Shown: positions 41,211 to 47,635 of the stretch, piece after piece | Layout of the letters: every line of letters begins with the position of its first letter | Numbering within the stretch: position 1 is the first letter of the stretch | Virus record (IMG/VR): IMGVR_UViG_3300042946_000728 | Location: 1-49,298 of that record | Origin: a virus | Reading direction: 5' to 3' (one strand) | Length of the DNA: 49,298 bases | Made by a program: the position numbers and the translations under genes | Notes under the pieces: generated by a model | What the model saw: the letters and a program-made list of their open reading frames with translations, nothing else | The model's database searches: none | Told to the model about the DNA's origin: nothing

Positions 41211-41807
41211 TTATCCGTTGCGGGCGATTGCGGCGTTGGCCCAAAAGACGGATTCTTCGAGGCTGGTCAGCGCCAGGGATTGCTCGCGGCTGGCGTGGGT
41301 GGTTTGCGCGATGAGAAACGCCAGTTCCTTCGCCTTGTTGCGGAGGGCAACGTAGCATTCAGGCTGCGATCCGCTCGGCGCGTGGTAGGTGAACCGCTTT
41401 TCGAGGTCGGCGCATTGGGTTTCGGTGAGAAGGAAGCGGATTCCCCCTTCGTTCTGCGTGGCCGATTGGGTCACGCCCTGCTTGGTGTTGTCGGTGTCTG
41501 ACATAAAGGTGCGGGCTCGAACGGGAAGACGGTCAATCAACAGGCGTGCGAGGCCGGCATCCACGCCGAAGCAATGCTTCATCACGCGATCCGCGGCTTT
41601 GTTGGCGGACTTGTGCCCGATTCCGGTGTCCATGAGGCAGCACGCGATGTTGCATTGCCACGAGTGGGCGTAGTCCGGGCTGTTTTGCAGGGCTTTGGAC
41701 AGGTCGCGGAGGGCGCGCTTGGTGTTGCGGCACCCGAAGTTGTGCGCCCATACCTTGATGCGTTCGATGATGCGTTGGATGGTAGGTTTCGGTTCCATAG
41801 GATTCAT
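41211..41807 (-). CDS. Acb2/Tad1-type signal-sequestering anti-defence protein with extra N-terminal domain
   Basis: A 198-aa protein. Residues about 124-198 carry the Acb2/Tad1 hairpin pattern: FTYHAPSGSQPECYVALRNKAKEL in content, then SREQSLALTSLEESV and FWANAAIARNG. Proteins of this class bind and hide the second messengers of CBASS (Acb2) or Thoeris (Tad1); which one is open. Residues 1-100 are a separate helical domain with the pattern YAHSWQCNIACCLMDTGIG, a block that recurs in phage ORFs of unknown role. A Met at residue 102 (start 41504) could give the anti-defence domain alone. It overlaps the methyltransferase gene by 4 nt. Confidence 0.75.
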   Translation of the reverse strand: MNPMEPKPTIQRIIERIKVWAHNFGCRNTKRALRDLSKALQNSPDYAHSWQCNIACCLMDTGIGHKSANKAADRVMKHCFGVDAGLARLLIDRLPVRARTFMSDTDNTKQGVTQSATQNEGGIRFLLTETQCADLEKRFTYHAPSGSQPECYVALRNKAKELAFLIAQTTHASREQSLALTSLEESVFWANAAIARNG

Positions 41808-42277
41808 GGCAGAAGAATAAAGGCGGCAATGTGTCGCCCGGTCCCCTTACCCTTGGTTCTGTCCTCGGTTGCCAGCCAGCGCACGTCTCCGAGGTTCCGC
41901 ACGTTTGCAGTTCCCGCGGCCTTAAGCATCATTAGCACCCACTTGTCCACGGGATAGACCACGACCGAGAGCTTGCCCTTGGCCTGCTCCTCGATGGCTT
42001 TGCGCATCCATGCGGTCGGACCTTTCTTCTTCCCTTGGTGTATGATGGAACCAAAGGGAGGGTTCACCCAATTCCGTTGCCCCCACTCGCAAGTCAGGCC
42101 GTCAAACCCTTCCGGCTTTGGGAACGGGCACGGATCGAAGTCGAACGGCCCGAAGTCAGCCACAAGTTGCGCAATAGCGGGCTCCTCCCACGGGGTCAGC
42201 CAGTAGTGTTTGCCGTCCTCGCAATTCCCTTGGTGGAACTTGTTGAGCGGAGGCGCAAGTTGTGATTGGTGATTCAT
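41804..42277 (-). CDS. phage N6-adenine DNA methyltransferase (Dam-like)
   Basis: A 157-aa protein of the small phage DNA N6-adenine methyltransferase family. It has the block TPWEEPAIAQLV near residue 30, FDFDPCP at about residue 47 and the catalytic NWVNPPFGS (a DPPY-type motif) near residue 73. The C-terminal half has VVVYPVDKW. The start at 42277 begins MNHQSQLAPP and fits the ATGA overlap with the zinc-ribbon gene. It probably modifies the phage's own DNA against host restriction; the site is not predictable. Confidence 0.85.
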   Translation of the reverse strand: MNHQSQLAPPLNKFHQGNCEDGKHYWLTPWEEPAIAQLVADFGPFDFDPCPFPKPEGFDGLTCEWGQRNWVNPPFGSIIHQGKKKGPTAWMRKAIEEQAKGKLSVVVYPVDKWVLMMLKAAGTANVRNLGDVRWLATEDRTKGKGTGRHIAAFILLP

Positions 42278-42471
42278 GGCAGCGTCAGTCCGCACGCGAG
42301 GCAGGTTGTGCCGGCCCAAATGTTGTCGGATCCGCAGGACGGGCAGGATTCGAGGGCGATGGGCGGCGCCTTGTGGCGCTCGGGCTTCGGGTGAGGCTCC
42401 TTTCCGTAGTGACGCCGAGGGTTCTTCTGTCGGTCGGGCGCGAAGAAGTGTTTGCGGCGGGTCTTGCTCAT
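42274..42471 (-). CDS. zinc-ribbon small protein
   Basis: A 65-aa protein with a C-terminal zinc ribbon: CPSCGSDN near residue 43 and CLACG near residue 57, giving four Cys. The N-terminus is very basic (KTRRKHFFAPDRQKNPRR), suggesting nucleic-acid binding. It overlaps both neighbours by 1-4 nt. Function unknown, but its place between HNH and methyltransferase genes suggests DNA-related work. Confidence 0.6.
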   Translation of the reverse strand: MSKTRRKHFFAPDRQKNPRRHYGKEPHPKPERHKAPPIALESCPSCGSDNIWAGTTCLACGLTLP

Positions 42472-42650
42472 CAGAAAAGCGTTGGCTGCTGCGGGTTCAG
42501 GAAGCGGTTGAGGAACGCAATCGCCTCCTCGGGATTCCCCACGTCCGCGGGGTCAACGGGGTTGTCGCTCACGATGCCGTTGTCTTGGAGCGCGTTCATG
42601 GTGGCCACGGGGTCTAGCCGGTTGCGGGCGATGTATTCGGGGAGGGTCAT
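42471..42650 (-). CDS. small hypothetical protein
   Basis: A 59-aa protein (MTLPEYIARNRLDPVATM in its first part), mildly acidic, with a helical N-terminus and a C-terminal helix EEAIAFLNRFLN. The start at 42650 overlaps the HNH gene stop by 4 nt, the local pattern; longer readings are unlike a protein. Family unknown. Confidence 0.55.
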   Translation of the reverse strand: MTLPEYIARNRLDPVATMNALQDNGIVSDNPVDPADVGNPEEAIAFLNRFLNPQQPTLF

Positions 42651-43123
42651 GCGGCAATCTGTGAGAGGAGTTCTGTTCGACGCATGTTGACGTGGTGCGC
42701 CGCGTGGCAGGGCACACACAGCCACCGCACTTGCAGGGGCTTGGAATAGTCGTCGTGGTGGGCCTGAACGCGGGGATTGCCGCATTGCTCGCAGGGTTTC
42801 CGCGTGAGTTGTCCCGCTCGAACGGCGCGGCCTACTGCGTGAACCGCTTTCATTTTGTGCAGGTTGCGCAGTTGCCAATTCTTTCGGCATTGCGCCGAGG
42901 GTCTAATATGCACTCCACGCGCCCTACGCTTGCGTTCTTTGAGTCGCTGTCGGTCCCGTTCTTGGAGCTTCCACGCCGCATCGGTGATTTTGGCGTTGTA
43001 TCGGCGTGACGAGTCCGCCTTGGTGCAGGTTTTGCACTTGTTCAGGTGCCCGTCCGCCATTTGTGGGTGCGCGTAGAACTCGGCCAGAGGCTTTGTCTCG
43101 TGGCATTTGAAGCAGGTTTTCAT
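42647..43123 (-). CDS. HNH endonuclease-like protein
   Basis: A 158-aa protein. An N-terminal zinc knuckle (CFKCHETKPL, then CKTCTKAD near residue 36) resembles the DNA-binding finger of phage HNH proteins. The C-terminal HNH-like motif reads CEQCGNPRVQAHHDDYSKPL then WLCVPCHAAHH (about residues 110-145), with His residues placed as in HNH nucleases. The ATG at 43123 begins MKTCFKCH. HNH proteins lying near terminase genes often help packaging or nicking; a homing role is the alternative. Confidence 0.75.
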   Translation of the reverse strand: MKTCFKCHETKPLAEFYAHPQMADGHLNKCKTCTKADSSRRYNAKITDAAWKLQERDRQRLKERKRRARGVHIRPSAQCRKNWQLRNLHKMKAVHAVGRAVRAGQLTRKPCEQCGNPRVQAHHDDYSKPLQVRWLCVPCHAAHHVNMRRTELLSQIAA

Positions 43124-43127
43124 GGCA

Positions 43128-43433
43128 TCAAAACGGGATAGGATCATTGTCGTCCTCCGCGGCGCCGGATTCCTGCGCCCTGGGTGCCTCTGCCCGCGGC
43201 TTTTCCACCGGCCGCGTGCCAACGTGCTTGCCGTTGCCGAGGATCGGCATTTCCACGCGGGCGGCGCGCTCCTCCTTGGTGACTCCCTGCTTCACGATGA
43301 AATCCCCGTAGTCGCTTTCCGGGGTTTCGATGAGCACAAGATCCACAAACACGGCTTTCTCGCCGTTCTTGCGCTTGGTTTCCTTGAAGCGGGCTCGGTC
43401 CAGCCGCGTTACGTCAATGCTGATGGTTATCAT
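43128..43433 (-). CDS. SSB-like single-stranded DNA-binding protein
   Basis: A 101-aa protein. The beta-strand-rich first part (MITISIDVTRLDRARF; FVDLVLIETPESDYGDFIV) and the C-terminus DDNDPIPF match small phage SSB proteins; the acidic tail ending IPF is the classic SSB protein-interaction motif. It overlaps the upstream gene by 20 nt and precedes the HNH gene by 4 nt. Its place in the packaging block rather than the recombination block is unusual. Confidence 0.7.
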   Translation of the reverse strand: MITISIDVTRLDRARFKETKRKNGEKAVFVDLVLIETPESDYGDFIVKQGVTKEERAARVEMPILGNGKHVGTRPVEKPRAEAPRAQESGAAEDDNDPIPF

Positions 43434-43698
43434 GGGTGGGTTCTCCTTCGCTCACGGGCTCGTAGGTGGCCGCAAAGATGTCGGGCTTGCATGGGTAAAA
43501 CTCTCCCTTCACTCCCTTGATGATCCAGTCACCAATGGATGCCGTCATTACGCCTTCAAGCGTGGGGATGAACACGCCTTGCGTGTCGCTGAACGTGATG
43601 CGTTCAAGCCCCATGAATGCGCAGATTTCTGATCGGCTATCGGTCGTGCCGTTGTATTGGATGGCCTCGATGACAACGGGCTTCTTGCGGTATTTCAT
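43414..43698 (-). CDS. conserved phage protein, small beta-rich
   Basis: A 94-aa protein starting MKYRKKPVVIEAIQYNG and ending with GDWIIKGVKGEFYPCKP and DIFAATYEPV. Proteins with this pair of blocks are widespread in phages and prophages but have no assigned function. The ATG at 43698 overlaps the terminase small subunit stop by 4 nt; the 3' end overlaps the SSB-like gene by 20 nt. Confidence 0.65.
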   Translation of the reverse strand: MKYRKKPVVIEAIQYNGTTDSRSEICAFMGLERITFSDTQGVFIPTLEGVMTASIGDWIIKGVKGEFYPCKPDIFAATYEPVSEGEPTHDNHQH

Positions 43699-44339
43699 GC
43701 GGGTTTTCCTTCGTGTTGCTGGTTTCCTGACGCTGGCAGGCTCTCCGGGGCGCTTTCGCCGGCCGGAAGGGCGGGAATGTCTATGACTTCCCCAAACGCG
43801 AGGGCTTCGCGCTGGCGAATCTCTGCGGCCTTGGCCATGAGGTCCGACAGCGGAGTGAAGATCAGGCCGCCGGACACTTCGAGCTTGTCGCCGTATTTCT
43901 TCGGGAACCACTTGGCGAGGAGCTTGAGGCGGGTTTCGATCTGGAGTTTGGCGCGTTGGACGTGGGTTTCGTCGTGGACGGGGCCGCGCAGGGTCAGTTT
44001 CCAGTCGTGGCGCTCGTCGTGGGCGATTTCGAGGCACTCTTGGGCGATGCTCTCCCAGCCGATTTCACGGGCGTGCGCGATGCGTCTATTGAATGCGGGG
44101 TCACGTTCCATCCACGCATAGACGGTGTGAAACTCTGGCATGCCTGGCTCTCGACAGATCACGCGGAGGGGGATTCCGTTGGCCAACTGCAATACAAGGT
44201 GGTCCTCGATTGCTTGGGTCCACACGGTTGGCGGGCCTTTGCGGGGCTGGGTGAGGGTGGACAGCGGGGCGTGCGGTTTGCGCTTGCGGGTGCGCTTGCC
44301 TGATGTCGTTCCGGGCTCTCCTTGCAGGTCGTTGACCAT
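43695..44339 (-). CDS. terminase small subunit
   Basis: A 214-aa protein. After a basic arm (KRTRKRKPH), residues about 40-80 form a helix-turn-helix with the pattern PLRVICREPGMPEFHTVYAWMERD, then helices DPAFNRRIAHAREIGWE and ECLEIAHD, which is typical of phage small terminases (Sf6-like). A coiled region near 130-150 (RAKLQIETRLKLLAKWFPKKYGDK) is also common in this class. It starts the late operon with a dyad motif 15 bp upstream. Confidence 0.85.
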   Translation of the reverse strand: MVNDLQGEPGTTSGKRTRKRKPHAPLSTLTQPRKGPPTVWTQAIEDHLVLQLANGIPLRVICREPGMPEFHTVYAWMERDPAFNRRIAHAREIGWESIAQECLEIAHDERHDWKLTLRGPVHDETHVQRAKLQIETRLKLLAKWFPKKYGDKLEVSGGLIFTPLSDLMAKAAEIRQREALAFGEVIDIPALPAGESAPESLPASGNQQHEGKPA

Positions 44340-44354
44340 GGGAAAAATAAACCT

Positions 44355-44375
44355 GTTGTGAATCCTTTTGACAAG
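44355..44375 (-). promoter_or_regulatory. 21-bp late dyad, copy before terminase small subunit
   Basis: Arms GTTGTGAA and TTGACAAG around TCCTT (plus strand), 15 bp before the ATG at 44339. The centre is identical to the copy at 18016-18036. It is the most upstream copy in transcription order, at the head of the late region. Confidence 0.7.
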
Positions 44376-44457
44376 GAAAAGTCTTGACGTGGGGGTGCGA
44401 AAAACCCCTTAACAATCCCCGTATTTCGGAGTGAGTGTTGGGTGAGAGTTGCCCCTT

Positions 44458-44715
44458 TTACTCGCGGTAGATCCAGAACTCTGCGTCGTGGTCGTAGTCG
44501 CGGCAGCCGTCTTCGGTGGTGAAGGGAGTCACCCGGATTTCGCCGAATAGATCGGCTGGCATCATGGAAGCTGCGAGTGCGTGGGCTTGTTCGAGGGTGG
44601 CGGCCTCGCGGGAGTCGTAGGTAAAGAGGTCGGGGTTGCCGCATGGGGAGGCAGCGGTGACGGATTCGATGCGGAAGCCGGTGGCCAGGGTGATGGCGGT
44701 GGTTTTGAGGCTCAT
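44458..44715 (-). CDS. hypothetical protein with its own sigma-70 promoter
   Basis: An 85-aa protein with no family I recognise (MSLKTTAITLATGFRIESV at the start; EFWIYRE at the end). It is mildly acidic with a small Cys pair. It stands alone between the integrase and the terminase, downstream of a near-consensus promoter (44725-44753), so it is likely expressed from the lysogen. A role in immunity or exclusion is a guess from position. Confidence 0.6.
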   Translation of the reverse strand: MSLKTTAITLATGFRIESVTAASPCGNPDLFTYDSREAATLEQAHALAASMMPADLFGEIRVTPFTTEDGCRDYDHDAEFWIYRE

Positions 44716-44724
44716 GACACCTAT

Positions 44725-44753
44725 ACCATAGCGAACTGTTGGCTAACTGTCAA
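44725..44753 (-). promoter_or_regulatory. strong sigma-70 promoter with repeats in the spacer
   Basis: TTGACA (44753-44748) and TATGGT (44730-44725) with a 17-bp spacer, near-consensus. The ATG of the 85-aa gene is 9 nt below the -10, giving an almost leaderless RNA. The plus strand of the site holds two AACTGT repeats 11 bp apart (one helical turn), which may be an operator. Confidence 0.75.
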
Positions 44754-44840
44754 CCACGAATCGCGTTGTCGTGAAGAATTGAGGCACAATCCCCTTTGTC
44801 TCTCACTTTTGCCCGTTTTTGATACACAACGCCCCTCTGG

Positions 44841-45990
44841 CTACTCCAGCCGGAGCCCTTTCACCGCGGCAGCAAGGGCCGACTCGGGAAGGTGGGTATA
44901 GACCTGTGAGACAGCTTTCGAGGAGTGACCGAGGATTGCCATGGCCACCGATTCCGGCGCTCCGGCGGCCTTGAGCATGGTGTTGGTTGTGTGGCGAAGG
45001 TAGTGGAAGGACACGGCGCCCGCGGCGCGGCGGGCGGCGCGGCCCTTTCCGGTGCCGGCGTGGGTGCGTGCTTCGACCAGGCCGGCGCGGGCGAGGATGG
45101 CGTGGAACTGATTCGAGAGGGTGCCGGTTTTCCCGTGCGCGGCGGCCACGCGGGCGGCGGCCTCGGGGAAAACGCAAGTTCCGCCGGCCAGCTTGCGCTT
45201 TTGGAGCCACGCAACGAAGGGCTTTGCCAGCGGGATAGCCATGGCGGCGCCGGTCTTGCGGGCGGTGAAGCGCCACCAGCCGCGGGAAACGTCCTGCCGG
45301 CGCATGGTGGCGATGTCACCAAGGCGCTGGCCGGTGTAGATGCCGGCAAGGATGATGCCGCGCCACTCGTCCGCGGGGTCGGTCGCCTCGATGATGGCGC
45401 GGATCTCGCGGGCGGAAAGGGCTCGGCGCTCGCCGGCGGCGTCTCGGGCGGCTTTCAGCGGGCGGACGCGGGCGGCCGGATCGGCGGCAATGACACCCTC
45501 GCGGGCGGCCTCGGCAAACGCCCCACGGAGAATCGTGAGGTAGAGGTTGGCGGTCGAGGTCGCAAACCGTCCGGCCAAGGCGTCCCGGTAGCGGGAAACG
45601 TGGGCGGGCGTGATGTTGGCCAGCGGGCCGGCGAGGACCGCGGGGCCGATGAACTCGCGGAAGTCTTCGAGAACTTGCTCGTAGCGGTCTGCGGTCCCCT
45701 GCCCTACCTCGCGGCGTCTCCCGTGCCTCCCACCGGTCGAAGAAGGCGCTGGCGGCCTCCTGCGCCAGTCCGCGGGGGTCTTCGTGGATGCTGCCGAGAA
45801 CATCGGCCAGCAACTTGCGGGCGGCCTCGGCGGTCATGCGCTGGCGGGCGGCGCGCTCCGCGGCCAGGGCAATTTGCAGTGCGGCCGTTTTGTCGGTCGT
45901 CTTGGTGGTCCGCTGGCGGCGGGTGCCGTCCGACAGCCGGTAGCAGGCAATCCAGAACTTCGAGCGGGGGCGACGTTTGATGCTTGCCAT
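44841..45990 (-). pseudogene. int: tyrosine integrase, split by a frameshift
   Basis: A site-specific recombinase next to its tRNA target. The first 97 residues (start 45990, MASIKRRPRSKFW) are in one frame and the rest in another; the change falls near 45700-45712, where ARETPR gives way to EVGQGTADRYEQVL. The catalytic domain is complete: YTGQRLGD (Arg), FHYLRHTTN (His and Arg), LGHSSKAVS (His) and QVYTHL (Tyr nucleophile). Joined, it would be about 380 aa, the usual size. Either the gene is inactivated, the sequence has an indel, or a +1 shift is used. Without it the prophage could not excise. Confidence 0.85.
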
Positions 45991-46003
45991 GGGGTCAGGG
46001 GAT

Positions 46004-46039
46004 GCACACCGGAGCGCACACCAAAGCGCACACAGCTAC
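46004..46039. repeat. three 12-bp repeats between integrase and tRNA
   Basis: GCACACCGGAGC, GCACACCAAAGC and GCACACAGCTAC follow each other directly, starting at 46004. They lie between the integrase start (45990) and the tRNA (46101), where arm-type integrase or excisionase sites are expected. The first two share 10 of 12 bases; the third shares the first six. Confidence 0.6.
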
Positions 46040-46100
46040 CGGTGGTTGATGCTGTTTTTGCTGTGTCATGCCGCTCGTTTCCTCTGTGTGGAAGGGTGGC

Positions 46101-46187
46101 GGTGAGGGAGGGATTCGAACCCTCGGTAGCCTTTTGGACTACGGAGCTTTAGCAAAGCTCTGCTTTCGACCACTCAGCCACCTCACC
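46101..46187 (-). tRNA. tRNA-Ser (anticodon GCT), probable prophage attachment gene
   Basis: An 87-nt tRNA gene on the minus strand: acceptor stem GGTGAGG pairing with CCTCACC, D arm, anticodon GCT in the loop CTTTGCTAAAG, a long variable arm typical of serine tRNA, and T arm GGTTCGAATCC. The 3' end faces the prophage, as expected when a phage integrates into the 3' part of a tRNA and restores it. It is downstream of the GH1 gene on the same strand. The exact crossover core cannot be fixed without the other prophage end. Confidence 0.95.
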
Positions 46188-46226
46188 TGAAATCGACAAG
46201 GAATTTGCCATCGGCCCGGAGCCACG

Positions 46227-47615
46227 TCAACGCCGCGCTCCGCGGGCCGCCAGCACGTCGGCAGGGATGGTCCGCACCCCGCCCCGCCGGATGATGTCGC
46301 GGTAGGAGGAGGCCGACGGCTTCATTTCCCGCGCGTAGGTGCGCGGGTTCATGGTGCCGAGGCCGAACGTGTCGGTAAAACCCCCGTGCCACTCGTAGTT
46401 GTCGAGGAGCGACCAGACGAAGTAGCCGCGCACGTCGTAGCCATCGCGGCGCGCGAGCTGCACGGCGGCGATGTGTTCCTGCAGATACTGTTGGCGCTGT
46501 TTGTCATCGGCCGTCGCGATGCCGTTCTCGGTGACCATCATCGGCTTGCCGTAACGATCCCCGACCAGACGGATCTGCTTGTAGAGCGCCGCGGGGTCGA
46601 TGTCCCATCCCATCATGGTGAAACCTTTACCGCGGTGGCTGTTGGCGGTGAGCGCGGCGATCGGGCCGGCTGTCTGGCTGTAATAGTAGTTGAAGCCGAT
46701 GAGGTCGCAGACATCGGCGATCATGTCCAAATGGTCGAAGTTGAGCCGCATCATGCCGTTGAAGCAGGCCCGGGTCGGGTCGAGCATCCCGCGCTCCCAC
46801 CAAGGGAGGGCTTGGACGGACATCACGATGGCATCCGGCCGCTCGCGCTTGATGATGGCCGCAGCGTCGCGGAACTGGCGCGCGCTGGCGCGGGTCGCGG
46901 CGGCGTAGGTGCCCAAGGCGGCGGTCATGGCCGGAGGCCAGAGGCCGTTGAGGTAGGCGGTGCCGATCTGGCCGTTGGGCTCGTTCTGCGGGGCGAAGAA
47001 GCGGACGTGCGGCTTGAGCGCGGCGACCGTCTTGTTCACGTAGGCGCGCCAGCGTTCATCCATCTGCGGATGCAGCCAGTTGGAATTCTTCGGGTTGTTC
47101 GTGTCGTAGAGCCAGTCGGGGAAGGTGAAGTGCCAAAGGCAGACGACCGGCTCGATGCCGGCGGCCTTCAGCTTCCGCACCATCCCCACGTAGCGACGGA
47201 TGGCCGCCTCGTCGTAGTGGCCGGGCTTCGGCTCGATACGCGCCCACTCGAGGCTGATACGGTAATGCGTGGCTCCGATGCGGCGCAGGGCCTCGACATC
47301 CCGATCAAATTCGCTCCAGCTCATCACCACGGTGTTCCCCCGCGGCGGGGCCTTGCCCTGCTCCATGAGTATATCCCAGTCGGTGCGGAACGGCAGCTTT
47401 CCATCCGGCCCGACGGCACGGTTCTCGTATTGCCAGCTCGAACTGGAGACCCCCCATGCAAACGGCCCGGTGTTGAGCTTCGCGGCCGCCGTGCGTGTTT
47501 GCGCAGGGACGACCGGAGGACGGGGCGGCGTAATGCATCCGGTCAGGACAACGGTTGCGAGAATCGCGGGGAGGGCAACGCGCAGCGCCGCCGGAGGAAG
47601 GTTGCATCTTGGCAT
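46227..47615 (-). CDS. GH1 family glycoside hydrolase, lipoprotein
   Basis: A 462-aa beta-glucosidase-like host enzyme. The signal peptide ends in a lipobox (LPAILATVVLTGC), so it is a lipid-anchored, probably periplasmic or surface protein. GH1 features include FAWGVSSSSWQYE near the start, FFAPQNEPN (acid/base Glu), MMVTENGIA (nucleophile Glu) and WSLLDNYEWHGGF. The start at 47615 is chosen for the lipoprotein signal; it leaves 20 bp to the divergent SelO gene. It hydrolyses beta-linked sugars; the exact substrate cannot be told. Confidence 0.9.
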   Translation of the reverse strand: MPRCNLPPAALRVALPAILATVVLTGCITPPRPPVVPAQTRTAAAKLNTGPFAWGVSSSSWQYENRAVGPDGKLPFRTDWDILMEQGKAPPRGNTVVMSWSEFDRDVEALRRIGATHYRISLEWARIEPKPGHYDEAAIRRYVGMVRKLKAAGIEPVVCLWHFTFPDWLYDTNNPKNSNWLHPQMDERWRAYVNKTVAALKPHVRFFAPQNEPNGQIGTAYLNGLWPPAMTAALGTYAAATRASARQFRDAAAIIKRERPDAIVMSVQALPWWERGMLDPTRACFNGMMRLNFDHLDMIADVCDLIGFNYYYSQTAGPIAALTANSHRGKGFTMMGWDIDPAALYKQIRLVGDRYGKPMMVTENGIATADDKQRQQYLQEHIAAVQLARRDGYDVRGYFVWSLLDNYEWHGGFTDTFGLGTMNPRTYAREMKPSASSYRDIIRRGGVRTIPADVLAARGARR

Positions 47616-47635
47616 GGTCTGCGCACTGTAGCCGG

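Noticed and set aside
46091-46104. GAAGGGTGGC next to the tRNA resembles the 5' end of the second serine tRNA
   Set aside because: The match stops after ten bases and no D arm follows, so it looks coincidental.
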